From: CAVQJU01 sp963754955 | GTDB lineage: Bacteria; Acidobacteriota; Vicinamibacteria; Vicinamibacterales; CAVVIG01 | Assembly: GCA_963754955.1 (NCBI GenBank) | Contig: CAVWHY010000001.1 | Location: 62,001 to 126,000 of the forward strand | DNA length: 64,000 nt | Direction: 5' to 3' | Part shown: positions 27,515-36,467 of the stretch, in pieces | How positions within the stretch are numbered: the stretch's first letter is position 1 | Layout of the letters: every line of letters begins with the position of its first letter | Notes under the pieces: generated by a model | What the model was told of the DNA's origin: nothing | Seen by the model: the letters and a program-made list of their open reading frames with translations, nothing else | Database searches by the model: none | Position numbers and translations under genes: made by a program

Positions 27515-28228
27515 TTACGACGCCGTATCGCGTTCGGGCGATCGAGTGGCGCCGCGAATGAGGCCGAGCCGCCGGAAGGCCGCGGCAACGCCGGCAGCGC
27601 CGGCTTCAGGGGGCTGAACCACGTTCGGGTGCTGCGTGGACAGGTAGGTGCCGAGCGCCCAGGCTGTCGGCGTGCAGCCAAGCAGCGCCACGCTGACTCC
27701 GTGGTACACGAGCGCGATGACAGCCAGCGTCGGCCAGAATCCGATTCTGGCAAGGCCGGCGACGAGGCCCGCGAGCGCGACGACGGCCACGAGATCGATG
27801 CCGGCGGCGATGTGGCGAGGATACGCTTCGAGCCACCACGGGAGCCCGCTGGCCGTCTCCGGCCGCACAGCCGGCGCGCGGCGGTCGCCTTCCGGCAGCG
27901 CCGGAGGCAAGTCGTCGCTCCATACGAGCTGATGGCCGAGGAATTCGGCGGTGCCGCGCACCAGGCGCTCGGCGCGGCGATCGCCGTTCGGCACGAGGCG
28001 GCAGAACTCGTCGACGGTCGCCTCCGGGTCCACGCCGACCGCCTCCGCGTAGCTGCGAATGTAGCTTCGGGCGGCAACGCCGGTCGGCCACCGCGAGAAG
28101 TCGTTCCGCTCCATGGCGTCCCACAACTCGACGCTGACCTTCGTGCGCGTGCTCAGATCTTCAAGGGAGAGCCCGCTGCGCATGCGGCGCCGGCGAAGGT
28201 TCGGGCCAAAGGCTTCGAGGCTGCTCAC
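27515..28228 (-). CDS. HTH-domain membrane protein, RodZ-like N-terminus and RDD-like C-terminus
   Basis: About 237 residues if started at GTG 28228 (VSSLEAFGPNLRRRR). Residues 1-70 are a Cro/C1-type helix-turn-helix of the RodZ class (LRRRRMRSGLSLEDLSTRTK). From residue 135 come three hydrophobic helices with HIAAGIDLVAVVALAGLV, VIALVYHGVSVALLGCTPTA and WALGTYLS, like an RDD domain. The combination suggests a membrane-anchored DNA- or cytoskeleton-binding protein. The longer upstream frame to 28441 is not convincing. Confidence 0.7.
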   Translation of the reverse strand: MSSLEAFGPNLRRRRMRSGLSLEDLSTRTKVSVELWDAMERNDFSRWPTGVAARSYIRSYAEAVGVDPEATVDEFCRLVPNGDRRAERLVRGTAEFLGHQLVWSDDLPPALPEGDRRAPAVRPETASGLPWWLEAYPRHIAAGIDLVAVVALAGLVAGLARIGFWPTLAVIALVYHGVSVALLGCTPTAWALGTYLSTQHPNVVQPPEAGAAGVAAAFRRLGLIRGATRSPERDTAS

Positions 28229-28369
28229 GCTGCCCGTATGGCAAGCCTTATTCCGGCGGCGACCCCCCAGAATTGCCAGTGAACACGCGAATTTTCGAGA
28301 GTAGCCCGCCCGGAAGGCGACAAATTTGTCCCAAAACGAACACTTTCGTGATTGGCGGCTTCCCGTGCC
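28229..28369. other. Non-coding stretch before lectin-like remnant
   Basis: No gene is evident. The start-proximal region of the minus-strand HTH gene probably holds its promoter. A lectin-like remnant on the plus strand begins shortly downstream at about 28370. Confidence 0.5.
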
Positions 28370-28557
28370 TGTGCCCTCAGGCGTAGCGCCCGGCGCCCTG
28401 ATCGGACGCAACGGGAACAGCGCGCCGTTCGGCATCGGCACGCAGTCGCAGCCGCTGCCGATGCCCGCGTCGGGTCGGCTCGTGCTGCGGCGTCAACGAC
28501 GACGACCCGAGCGATAACAGCGGAGCCTTCACGGTAGTGGTGTCAGGCCGGCAGTGA
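28370..28557 (+). pseudogene. Remnant of LecA/PA-IL-like carbohydrate-binding domain
   Basis: The plus strand encodes GALIGRNGNSAPFGIGTQ followed by PLPMPASGRLVL, and one frame over from 28489 NDDDPSDNSGAFTVVVSGRQ then a stop at 28557. This spacing (KIG/RNG, IG, GRL, N/DNSGAF) is that of the C-terminal half of PA-IL-type galactose-binding domains, where the NDD and DNSG residues bind Ca2+. One base is extra near 28488. No N-terminal half or start is visible, so I call it a fragment of a former gene. Confidence 0.55.
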
Positions 28558-28587
28558 GCAGGGCGGATCGGGTCCCTCGCAAGGCAC

Positions 28588-29727
28588 CTATCGCTGTGCG
28601 CTGGCCGTTCGCGGGGCGAGTTGCGGCGCTGCCCAGTCACCCGCGCCCACGGCGTCCGTGACGCGTTCGATACGGATCGTTGCGGAATCGTTGCGTACTG
28701 ACGTGACAACCGCCTCGCCGGCCCGAGTGCGCTTGCTGCTTCTGTCCGCGCCGGCAGGCTGGCGGAACAACGTGAATCGCTGGCCCACGCGGACGCCGTG
28801 GACAGCGCCGCGATCGATCACCAGCATCCGCAGCGGCACGCCCAGCGACTGGCCCTCGTCCGCGAACAGGATGCGGGCCGCGTCGTAAAAGGCCGGCGCG
28901 CCGATCGGATCGGGATCCCGCGCCGGTTCGGGCTTGAACGACGCGAGGAAGTCGCCCGGCCGCATCGCGTCGCAGGCATAAATCACGAGGCCCACCGACG
29001 AGTGCGCGGTTGCCGTGACGATCTGCACGACGCCGGCCGAGTGCTCGGCGACAATGTCGGCGCCGTTCGCCGCGTGCACGTGATAGTGGCGGCGCGCGAC
29101 GAGGTTGCGTCCGACCAGCAGGCCGTCGTCGAGACCGGCATCGATCACGAGCTCCGCGCCTTCGAGATACAACTCCCCCTGCGGTGCGTGGCGGCGCGCC
29201 TTGATGGTCCCGAGCGACTCGGCGATCGCATCCGGCTTCGCCGGACCACAGACGGCCGCGCGATCGTGTTCGGGCAGCGGCCGCGCCACGAGCGGCGCTG
29301 GTGGCGGCGGCGACTCGAAACGCGCCCGCGGCACCGCAATCGCGGCCGGCGCGCGCACGACCACCGTCTCCGACAACGGCGCCAGGCTCAGGCGCTGCGC
29401 GACTCGTGTCTCCTGGCCAGGCTGCACGACGACGTCCGCCGCTGCGTCCGCAAAGCCTTCGAGCTGAAAACCGAGTGCCACAGGCCCCGCCGGAACTTCG
29501 GTCAGGACGTAGACGCCCGCACCGTCGGTGACCGCTGTCGCCACCACGCGTCCATCAGTCGAACTGGCGATGACGGTGACCCCCGGCAGGACACCCGCGG
29601 ATCCATCGGTGACGGCGCCACGTACCGCGCCGGACGCAGCATCCTCGTGGCCTGGCTGCAGTGCGAGCGGAACCGAACCCGTGAGGAGGACGGCGAGAAC
29701 AGCGAACGTGGCGGCTGATGTGCGCAT
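28588..29727 (-). CDS. Exported protein with carboxypeptidase regulatory-like domain
   Basis: About 379 residues from MRTSAATFAVLAVLLTGS. After the signal peptide comes a Cna-B-like domain (GAVTDGSAGVLPGVTVIASS, GPVALGFQLEGF), then an Ala/Pro-rich stretch, and a C-terminal region of unknown fold (LYLEGAELVIDAGLDDGLLVG, FTLFRQPAGADR). The last part, with repeated GxRVGQRFTLFR-type strands, resembles small beta-barrel domains. The protein is probably periplasmic or surface-exposed. The role is unknown. Confidence 0.72.
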   Translation of the reverse strand: MRTSAATFAVLAVLLTGSVPLALQPGHEDAASGAVRGAVTDGSAGVLPGVTVIASSTDGRVVATAVTDGAGVYVLTEVPAGPVALGFQLEGFADAAADVVVQPGQETRVAQRLSLAPLSETVVVRAPAAIAVPRARFESPPPPAPLVARPLPEHDRAAVCGPAKPDAIAESLGTIKARRHAPQGELYLEGAELVIDAGLDDGLLVGRNLVARRHYHVHAANGADIVAEHSAGVVQIVTATAHSSVGLVIYACDAMRPGDFLASFKPEPARDPDPIGAPAFYDAARILFADEGQSLGVPLRMLVIDRGAVHGVRVGQRFTLFRQPAGADRSSKRTRAGEAVVTSVRNDSATIRIERVTDAVGAGDWAAPQLAPRTASAQR

Positions 29728-29858
29728 GATCGCGGCGGAAACCCCCGTGATCAGCATCGGTTTCCCGCGGCTGAAACTTTAGCCGCCGGCCAGCACGCCG
29801 TAACAATTACGCAGGCCCGTAGGTAAACGGCAGGCGCGACGGCCGCGCGAGTGATCGC

Positions 29859-30029
29859 TTAGAACGTCAGCAGCGCGCCGAGCACCACAAAGTAGCTGGC
29901 GGCCATGTACGCGACGAGCACGAGCGCTCGTCCCTTTGCAGACTGCGAACGCCAGGCTGCATAGGGGTGCGCGCACATCGCGAGCGAACGTCCGATGAAA
30001 ACTTCAAGCCGGGGAAGCGTTGAAGGCAT
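29859..30029 (-). CDS. Small one-helix membrane protein
   Basis: 56 residues (start ATG at 30029, stop TAA at 29859-29861). The N-terminus is amphipathic and Arg-rich (RLEVFIGRSL, AHPYAAWRSQS) and the C-terminus is one hydrophobic helix (ALVLVAYMAASYFVVLGALL). The codon use and the clean hydrophobic tail argue for a real gene, although it is short. I do not know the function. Confidence 0.55.
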   Translation of the reverse strand: MPSTLPRLEVFIGRSLAMCAHPYAAWRSQSAKGRALVLVAYMAASYFVVLGALLTF

Positions 30030-30150
30030 GGCGATTTATAGCGCAAAAGCGGGACCAGCTGGAAGACCTCGTATTCAGGGCACTTGCAGCGGGCGGCTCT
30101 TGGCGAAGTCACGCGAGAGGACGACTTTTGTCCGTTCGGCGCGCCGCCCG

Positions 30151-30444
30151 TCATAGCGAGAAGCGACACTCCTCGAACCGGACGGCCGCTGTGCTTCCGT
30201 CGACCCGAATCACTTCGGCCGCGCAGATCGGCTGGCTCGCCGCGAGCCAGCCCGCGCGAATCGGCGGCGACAACGCCAGTTCGACGAGCATCCCGGGCTC
30301 GAGTTCGCAGGAGTTGAAAAGCACGCCCGAGTCGCTCAGGTTCACGACGGTGCCTGAACACCAGCGCGGCTCGCCGGGTCGCCGATACTGAATGGGGATA
30401 GGAAACGAGACGCGTTCCGATCGCGGGAGAATCGTCGTCGTCAT
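30151..30444 (-). CDS. PilZ-domain protein
   Basis: 97 residues forming a single PilZ domain. It has the N-terminal Arg-rich c-di-GMP contact (ERVSFPIPIQYRR), the turn NLSDSGVLF corresponding to the D/NxSxxG motif, and AAVRFEECRF. Binding of c-di-GMP is likely but the first Arg pair is imperfect (R..RVSF rather than RxxxR), so affinity is uncertain. It may act in motility or surface-polysaccharide control. No effector domain is attached. Confidence 0.8.
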   Translation of the reverse strand: MTTTILPRSERVSFPIPIQYRRPGEPRWCSGTVVNLSDSGVLFNSCELEPGMLVELALSPPIRAGWLAASQPICAAEVIRVDGSTAAVRFEECRFSL

Positions 30445-30561
30445 CTGGCGGCGCGGATTCTATCACCTGCGCGGTACGTGTAGAAGCGACGCAACGCGCG
30501 CCAGGCGGCGCACAAAATCGTTGCGCGTTAGCCGCGCGGAGGAAGACTTCGGCTGCCGGCT

Positions 30562-31560
30562 CTATTCGCCCGCGCCGCGCTTTTCCTGCGCGCGCGCCGC
30601 GCTCAGGATGAACCCGAGACCGTAGTTGCCTTCGTGGCAGGCGTACTCGAAGATCGGGCCTTCCCACTTGCGCATCATCATCTCGCCTGACCACGGCCGC
30701 GTCCACGTGGACGGATCCTCGATCGTGAACTTGTACAGGATTGAGTCCGCATCGGTCCGTGTGAAGCGCTCGACGACGTGCAGGTCGCGGCTGCTCTGAA
30801 TGTCCTGACGCGCCGTGGCAGGCGGCCCGCGGAACGGCGTGGCGTCAGTGAAATTCGTCGTGTCCACGACGAGCGTGTTGCCCTCCCAGCGCCCGCGCGA
30901 GTCCCCGTGCAGCAGGCGCACGGGGTTCGGCAGGTGCGGCGTGCCGTCAACAGGCACAATCCGGACGCCGTTCATGATCTCGTGCCTGATCACGAACGCA
31001 TTCTTCGTCTGCATGAACTGCAGGTTCGCCTGATAGGTCGAACCGAGCATCGGCGGGCCTTCGTTGCCCCAGGAAATACAGCGCTCCCCGAGGCTGCGCG
31101 ACTGCGCGCTGTCGGAGGGAGCCGTGCGGGCCGCTTCGGCGCGCGCGGCGGCGCGCTGCTGGCCGAGCGGCGTCAACGGCGGGACCTTGCCGTCCGCCGG
31201 ATCGACGACGATCGACGTCCGCAGGCGGCTGACCACCTTCCGGTAGCTTTCCTGCTGCCAGATGACGTTGTCGTAGTGGATGTCGTTTTTCGCCTGGCTC
31301 TCTTCCTGGAGCTGGCGCTGCTTCTCGTACGCGGCGGCCTCCGCCTCCGTCATGAACTCCTTGCCGGCGAGTTCAGCGGGGCGCTCGAGCGGCGTGAAGG
31401 TGGCGTTGGTCCAGTAGCCGCGGAAATCCGGATGCCCGTCGGGCGTATGAGGCTGGGTGTAGGGGACGGCCCCGCCGGCCGAGAGCGCCGGTGGTGTCAA
31501 CGAGATCACCGAGACGGCCACGGCGACGGCCGCGAGGGCACCGAAGACTCTCAGGCGCAT
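30562..31560 (-). CDS. Exported protein of 'GDTLVVDT-like' family, function unknown
   Basis: 332 residues from MRLRVFGALAAV with a signal peptide ending near LSAGG. Sequence landmarks are HPDFRGYWTNATFTP, GRWEGNTLVVDTTNF, LHVVERFTRTDADSI, FTIEDPSTWTRPW and IFEYACHEGNYG. Three other window proteins (54763-55737, 56308-57063, 57071-57944) share the G-R/K-W-x-G-D/N-T-L-V/I pattern and a C-terminal E-Y/E-x-C-x-E-N-N/G-N segment. The family is common in Acidobacteria, but I know of no assigned function. Confidence 0.75.
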   Translation of the reverse strand: MRLRVFGALAAVAVAVSVISLTPPALSAGGAVPYTQPHTPDGHPDFRGYWTNATFTPLERPAELAGKEFMTEAEAAAYEKQRQLQEESQAKNDIHYDNVIWQQESYRKVVSRLRTSIVVDPADGKVPPLTPLGQQRAAARAEAARTAPSDSAQSRSLGERCISWGNEGPPMLGSTYQANLQFMQTKNAFVIRHEIMNGVRIVPVDGTPHLPNPVRLLHGDSRGRWEGNTLVVDTTNFTDATPFRGPPATARQDIQSSRDLHVVERFTRTDADSILYKFTIEDPSTWTRPWSGEMMMRKWEGPIFEYACHEGNYGLGFILSAARAQEKRGAGE

Positions 31561-31646
31561 CTGGTCCTCCTGATGCAGCACCGGCACCCGGGTCGAGCCC
31601 GGGCGCCGGTTACACGATACCAGATGTGGCGTGGCCCGAGGGGGCG

Positions 31647-32144
31647 TCAGCCGACCGCTTCGACCTTGCGGAGCGGCGAAGCGTGGGATGCGGCGGTCGA
31701 TCCGACCGTCATCTGCACCTTGCCGCGCAGCGTGCCGCCGTCGGCGATGACGAGCCGCGGCGAGGCGACATCGCCAATCAGCGACCCGCTGGCGCGGACA
31801 TCCAGCCGTTCGGTGGCGGTGACGTTGCCGGTGACCGATCCGAGGATGATCACCGTTTTGGCCACGATTTCCGCCTTGACCTCGGCAGTTGCGCCAATCG
31901 TCAGCGTGTGCTCAGGCAACCGCACGCTGCCCTCCAGGCGGCCGCAGAGCGTCAGGTCTTCAGAAGCGCTCAGCTCGCCTTTGATGACCACCGATGTGCC
32001 GAGATCCATACTGGGCTTCTCCGCTGGCTTCACTGCCGCCTGTGTGGGTTGAACTGGTTGAGGTTGTGGTTGAGCTGGCACCGCGGCGACAGGGGGCGGT
32101 GCGGGTGCGCTGGTCGGATTGACGGATTGGTCCCGTTTCCACAT
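31647..32144 (-). CDS. Bactofilin
   Basis: About 165 residues starting MWKRDQSVNP, with GCAGGAGAAC 7 bases before the ATG. After a Pro/Ala-rich N-terminal tail (residues 10-50) comes a bactofilin beta-helix: LGTSVVIKGELSASEDLTLCG, RLEGSVRLPEHTLTIGATAE, ILGSVTGNVTATERLDVRA. Bactofilins polymerise into membrane-associated filaments that position cell-wall enzymes. The 313 bases upstream hold no gene. Confidence 0.9.
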   Translation of the reverse strand: MWKRDQSVNPTSAPAPPPVAAVPAQPQPQPVQPTQAAVKPAEKPSMDLGTSVVIKGELSASEDLTLCGRLEGSVRLPEHTLTIGATAEVKAEIVAKTVIILGSVTGNVTATERLDVRASGSLIGDVASPRLVIADGGTLRGKVQMTVGSTAASHASPLRKVEAVG

Positions 32145-32457
32145 CGTACGGTTCTCCTGCTGGGTAAACGCCGAGCCGTGAGCAAGAAGAATACCCAAGC
32201 CCTTCAGCCCGCACGTCAGTCTATTTATCGAACGATCGGAGATTGTCAGCAGCGGTCTTGATAGTCGTCGAACAATTTTTGCTCCTCGGGGGTGTAATTG
32301 TTACGGGCTCAGGTCGTTGTTGTCATGAGGTACCTGCAAGTCCTGGCGGCCGCGAGCCGGAATTGACGCGGTTTGGGGCTACCGCCCGAGACCGGGCTCG
32401 CCGGGCGGCCGGCCAGCCAGGCCGCTGCAGGAATGGCGGCGATTCAGCGGCGTGGCG
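32145..32457. other. Intergenic region upstream of bactofilin
   Basis: No gene is recognisable here. Reading frames on the plus strand are short and Arg-rich. The AT-richer part around 32215-32300 probably holds the promoter of the minus-strand bactofilin gene. No repeat was seen. Confidence 0.5.
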
Positions 32458-33463
32458 TCACCGCGCCGAACGCAGCCCCGCCTGGGCGCACTCGTCAACC
32501 GTCGTCAGATAGCGCTGCACGCGCTCGGGCCCGATGACATACGGGTTGGGATCGCCCGGCTTCCGCTGCTTCACTGCCGGCAGTTTCGCCTTCGAACCGT
32601 CGTAAATGGTGTGGTTCGAGATGAGCGCGTCGGCGCCCGCCGTCCGCACGACGTCGCGGAAACGGCGCGCGGACTGGCTGTAGGTTTCGAACCAGAACCG
32701 GTCGGGCCGCTCGGGCGTGATGTAGGCCGCCCGGTTGCGCAGCCAGTTGAACATCGTCCCGCCCCACTCGGCGACCAGGTGCGGCGTGCCGTTGTCCTTC
32801 ACCGGGATCAGCGTCGAGATCGTGCCCAGCGTGTGTCCGGGCGTGATGTACATCGTCAGGGTCGTGTCGCCGAGCGTCAGCTTCTGGCCGTCCGTCGCGA
32901 CCATGTCGCGCGCGGGGCCTCACGCCGGTACTTTTATCGAGAAGATCCCAGTCGGCCGCCGTCAGGATGATGCGCGTGCCGAACTTGTCCTGGAGGAACT
33001 TCGCGCCGCCCGAGTGGTCGGCGTGACCGTGGCTGACGATCGCGTATTTGATCGTCTCGGGATCGAGGCCCAGCTTCTTCAGCCCGCCGGCCACTTCGTC
33101 TTCGACCGAGTAGTCGAAGATGGTGTCGATCAGGATGATGCCGGCCGACGTCGTCACGGCCCACGCCGAGAACTCCGACTGGCCGACGAAGTACAGGTTG
33201 TCGAACACCTTGACCGGCTCGGCGTGCCAGCGGTCGCGGGGAGGAGGGCCGGCGGCAGGCGCCGGTGCAGGTGCCGCTGCGGGCGCAGCCGCCGGCGCGG
33301 CCGCAGCTGTGCACAGCAGATCGAACACCGCGTTGTGATCCGTACCGGCCGCCGCCTTCGCCGCGGCGACGTGCGCGTCCCGCGTGTCAGGCCCACCCTG
33401 CGCGAGCAGTGTCCCGCCAACCAGTAATCCGACGACCGTACCACAAGCAATCACACGGCGCAT
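32458..33463 (-). CDS. Exported metallo-beta-lactamase-fold protein (one frameshift)
   Basis: About 334 residues across one frameshift near 32915-32930. Signal peptide MRRVIACGTVVGLLVGG, an Ala/Pro-rich linker, then an MBL domain of the subclass B3/glyoxalase type: VGQSEFSAWAVTTSAG, IVSHGHADHSGGAKFL, and YITPGHTLGTISTL in the second frame. The metal ligands are His-x-His-x-Asp-His plus the GHT His. Penicillinase activity is possible, but B3-like exported enzymes in Acidobacteria are diverse. It is followed by a composite palindromic repeat at 33480. Confidence 0.8.
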
Positions 33464-33479
33464 GGCACTCTCCCCTCAG

Positions 33480-33537
33480 AAGTAGTGCGGACCTTCAGGT
33501 CCGCCGTGGCAGGCAGGCCTGAAGGCCTGCACTACTT
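33480..33537. repeat. Composite palindromic element, two hairpins inside outer arms
   Basis: Outer arms AAGTAGTGC (33480-33488) and GCACTACTT (33529-33537) enclose two hairpins: GCGGACC/GGTCCGC with loop TTCA (33487-33504) and GCAGGCC/GGCCTGC with loop TGAA (33513-33530). The stop codon TAG of the aldehyde dehydrogenase (33532-33534) lies in the right arm. A structurally similar element is at 36403-36455 and a one-hairpin relative is at 13504-13531. Confidence 0.75.
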
Positions 33538-34989
33538 AATGTAAACGGCCTTCCGATCGACGAAGAACTCCAGCCCGCTCTGGCTGTTCTCGGGCAGGCC
33601 GGCACCCGACTGCTTGAAGCCGCCAAACGGCATCGACGGCTCCTTGTACCCCGTGTGGATATTAACGTGCGCCAGACCGGCGTCAATCTCATCGACGTAT
33701 CTCCTGGCTGATGCGAGATCCCGGGTGAAAATGGCCGACGAGAGCCCGTAGATGGAATCGTTGGCGATGCGGAGGGCATCGTCCAAGGAGGAGAACTTCG
33801 AAACGGCAAGCACCGGCCCGAAGATCTCGTCACGAAATACACGCATTCCCGGCTCGACGCCCGCAAACACCGTCGGCCGGACGAAGTATCCCTGCGAAGC
33901 GGAGCCTGCGCCGGCCGGGAACTCACCCCCTGTCACCAGCCGCGCGCCCTCAGCCTTCGCGCGCCCGATCGCCGCTGTCACGTCCGCATACTGCTGCGGA
34001 CCAGCGACTGGTCCCATATCGGTGGTTTCGTCGAGGCCGTCGCCCACGGCCATCTTCTCACAGCGGTCGACCAGCTGATCGAGGAACGCCCGCGAGACCG
34101 TCCGTTGCAGCAGGAGGCGGCTCGTGGACGTGCACCACTGCCCCGCGTTCGAGAAACCGGCCGTGATCGCGGCGTCGACGGCGGCGCCGACGTCGGCATC
34201 GTCCATGACGATCAGCGCGTTCTTGCCGCCGAGCTCGAGCTGCGTGCGCGTCAGGTTCGCCGCTGCGAGCGCCTGGATTCTCTTCCCTACCTCCGTCGAC
34301 CCCGTGAACGACACGGCGCGAACCCGGGGATCCTGCACGAGGCTGTTGCCGATGGCCGAGCCGGCGCCCGTGACGCAGTTGAACACGCCCGGCGGCACGC
34401 CGGCGAGTTCGAAGAGCTTCGCCATGAACACGCCGGACCACGGTGTGAACGAGGCCGGCTTGAACACCACCGTGTTGCCGGTCAGCAGCGCAGGCAAAGC
34501 CTTCCGGCACATCACGTTCATCGGAAAATTCCAGGGGCTGATCACGCCGACCACGCCGAGCGGCTGGTACTGCACCCACGTCGTGATCGCTCGAGTGCCT
34601 CCCGGTCCGGCGCTGCCGGCGAACGCCGCCACCTGGTTGAGGTGATAGGCGCCCTCGACCAGTGCGGAATCGACCTCGGCACGCGACTCACGGATCGTCT
34701 TGCCGTTTTCCAGCGTGACGATGCGAGCGAGATCGTCGCGCGAGCGCTCGAGCTGCTTGAGGAACTCCGCGACGTGCTGCTGGCGCGCGGCGAGCGGCGT
34801 ACGGCGCCACGCAACGCTGGCGGCGGACGCTGCCGCGATCGCCGCGTCGACGTCTTCCGCGGTCGACGACTGGAAGAGACCGAGATTGCTTCCGCGCGAG
34901 GCGGGATTTTCGTTGCCGAACGTGGCCGCGCCGCGCGCGCGCATCCACGTGCCGTTAATCAGGTTCAGGTGTTCCTGCGTGTCGGCCAT
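33532..34989 (-). CDS. NAD(P)-dependent aldehyde dehydrogenase
   Basis: 485 residues with all ALDH landmarks: VISPWNFPMNVMCRK, catalytic Glu in TQLELGGKNALIVMDD, Gly motif VSFTGSTEVGKRI, catalytic Cys in NAGQWCTSTSRLLLQ, and FRDEIFGPVLAVSKF. The closest types are the succinate-semialdehyde and 2-oxoglutarate-semialdehyde dehydrogenases of the ALDH5/10 group, but substrate is not decidable by eye. The stop codon falls inside a palindromic repeat. Confidence 0.9.
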   Translation of the reverse strand: MADTQEHLNLINGTWMRARGAATFGNENPASRGSNLGLFQSSTAEDVDAAIAAASAASVAWRRTPLAARQQHVAEFLKQLERSRDDLARIVTLENGKTIRESRAEVDSALVEGAYHLNQVAAFAGSAGPGGTRAITTWVQYQPLGVVGVISPWNFPMNVMCRKALPALLTGNTVVFKPASFTPWSGVFMAKLFELAGVPPGVFNCVTGAGSAIGNSLVQDPRVRAVSFTGSTEVGKRIQALAAANLTRTQLELGGKNALIVMDDADVGAAVDAAITAGFSNAGQWCTSTSRLLLQRTVSRAFLDQLVDRCEKMAVGDGLDETTDMGPVAGPQQYADVTAAIGRAKAEGARLVTGGEFPAGAGSASQGYFVRPTVFAGVEPGMRVFRDEIFGPVLAVSKFSSLDDALRIANDSIYGLSSAIFTRDLASARRYVDEIDAGLAHVNIHTGYKEPSMPFGGFKQSGAGLPENSQSGLEFFVDRKAVYIK

Positions 34990-35001
34990 GGCGCTCCAAG
35001 C

Positions 35002-35089
35002 ACGTTGAACGCAGAGCTCGCGGAGATCACTCGGAGCATCGGATTCTCGAATACGGAATGTAATTCTCTGCGAACTCTGCGTTCAACGT
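35002..35089. repeat. Inverted pair of CGTTGAACGCAGAG repeats
   Basis: The left arm at 35003-35026 begins CGTTGAACGCAGAG; the right arm at 35066-35088 ends CTCTGCGTTCAACG. They are near-perfect reverse complements of each other over about 24 bases, with 39 bases between. Single copies occur at 9153-9182 and 43775-43806. It lies between the aldehyde dehydrogenase start and the end of the PQQ sugar dehydrogenase gene. Confidence 0.75.
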
Positions 35090-35102
35090 CCGCCCGTTCC
35101 GG

Positions 35103-36386
35103 TCAGTGCGCGGGTTCGATGCGCAGCAGTGCGGCCTGGTCTTCCTCGGTCAGCAGGTACAGCAGTCCGTCGGGGCCCTGCCGCACGTCGCGGATCCGCT
35201 GGTGCAGTTCCCGCAACAGCGGCTCCCGCCGCATTTCTTCCCACTTGTCGTTGAACACAATCCGCTGCAGCTGCCCGGAGCGGGCGATCTCGCCTTCGCG
35301 CAACCCGCCGACGAACACGTTGCGCTGCCAGCCGGGGAACTTGTCGCCGGTGTAGAAGACCAGGCCGGACGTCGCAATCGACGGCACCCAGAAGACGAGC
35401 GGGTCTTCCATACCGGGCAGCGTCGGGCTGAAGCGCGGCCCGTTGTAGTCGCGGCCGTAGCTGACGATCGGCCAGCCGTAATTGCGGCCGGCCTTGATGA
35501 CGTTGAGCTCGTCGCCGCCGTTGGGGCCGTTCTCGGTTTCCCACAGCTCGTTGGTGTACGGGTTGAACGCCAGGCCGAGCGGCACGCGATGGCCGATCGA
35601 GAAGATGTACGGCTTGTAGCCGACCTTCCCGACGAACGGATTGTCGGGCGGCACGCTCCCGTCGTCTTTCATGCGAAGGATCTTGCCGGCGAGGTCGTTG
35701 GTGCCCTGCGCCCGGTCCATGCTGATCTTCGAACCGGTGCCGGGCCCGCCGATGCCCATGTAGAGCATCCCGTCCGGCCCGAACGCCAGGCGCGACGCCT
35801 CCATGTCCACGTCGTCGGCCACGAAGATGTCGCGGACCTCGGTGAGCGCCTTGCCGTCCCACGTGGCGCGGAGGATCGCGTTGCTGGCGATGGGCGCGTC
35901 GCGGCCTTCAACACTCTTCGCTGTGCCCATCGGCTTGTGGTACGAGATGTAGATCCACTTGTTCTGCGCGAACCGCGGGTGAAGCGCGATGTCCATCAGG
36001 CCGGCCATCGTGCCAAGCGACACCACGGCCGGCGTGCCGGCGACGGGCGTCGGGTCCAGCTTGCCGTCACGCACGATCCGGAGGCGCCCCTGGCGCTCGG
36101 TGATCAGGATGGCACCGTCCGGGAGAAACGCCACGCTCCACGGATGCGTCAGCCCTTTCGTCACGACGACGGCGCGGAGGCCGCGCTGCTCGTAGCTGTC
36201 GAACAGGAATGGGCCGTCACCGATCGGCGGGCTGTTCCAGGGCTCGACACGCGGACCCGGAGGCACCGCGCCCCGCTGGTCGCGAACCGGCGGATACGGG
36301 TACTGGCGCTGGGCGTGCACGACAGCGATGGCGCCAGCGAACAGGAGTGCGCACGCGACGAACGGAAGAACTCTTCGCACGATCAA
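35103..36386 (-). CDS. PQQ-dependent aldose sugar dehydrogenase (YliI-like)
   Basis: 427 residues with a signal peptide ending near VVHAQ. The propeller motifs are GLTHPWSVAFLPDGAILITER, LMDIALHPRFAQNKWIYI, IGHRVPLGLAFNPYTNELW, ETENGPNGGDELNVIKAG and NYGWPIVSYG. This is the soluble aldose sugar dehydrogenase type (Asd/YliI), differing from the 26246 paralogue. It should oxidise a sugar in the periplasm with PQQ. No PQQ biosynthesis gene occurs in the window. It lies upstream of the aldehyde dehydrogenase on the same strand. Confidence 0.9.
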   Translation of the reverse strand: MIVRRVLPFVACALLFAGAIAVVHAQRQYPYPPVRDQRGAVPPGPRVEPWNSPPIGDGPFLFDSYEQRGLRAVVVTKGLTHPWSVAFLPDGAILITERQGRLRIVRDGKLDPTPVAGTPAVVSLGTMAGLMDIALHPRFAQNKWIYISYHKPMGTAKSVEGRDAPIASNAILRATWDGKALTEVRDIFVADDVDMEASRLAFGPDGMLYMGIGGPGTGSKISMDRAQGTNDLAGKILRMKDDGSVPPDNPFVGKVGYKPYIFSIGHRVPLGLAFNPYTNELWETENGPNGGDELNVIKAGRNYGWPIVSYGRDYNGPRFSPTLPGMEDPLVFWVPSIATSGLVFYTGDKFPGWQRNVFVGGLREGEIARSGQLQRIVFNDKWEEMRREPLLRELHQRIRDVRQGPDGLLYLLTEEDQAALLRIEPAH

Positions 36387-36402
36387 CCTCGACTGGGCGC
36401 TC

Positions 36403-36455
36403 GTAGCGTCCGCCTTCAGGCGGACGCGTGACGTCCGGCTAAAGCCGGACGCTAC
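36403..36455. repeat. Composite palindromic element with two hairpins
   Basis: Hairpin one CGTCCGCC/GGCGGACG with loop TTCA (36407-36426) and hairpin two GTCCGGCT/AGCCGGAC (36433-36450) lie inside outer arms GTAGCGTCCG and CGGACGCTAC. A further half-copy, CCGGACGCTACGG, follows at 36461-36473 and contains the stop codon of the PQQ alcohol dehydrogenase (36468-36470). Architecture matches 33480-33537, although the stem bases differ. Confidence 0.75.
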
Positions 36456-36467
36456 GGCAACCGGACG

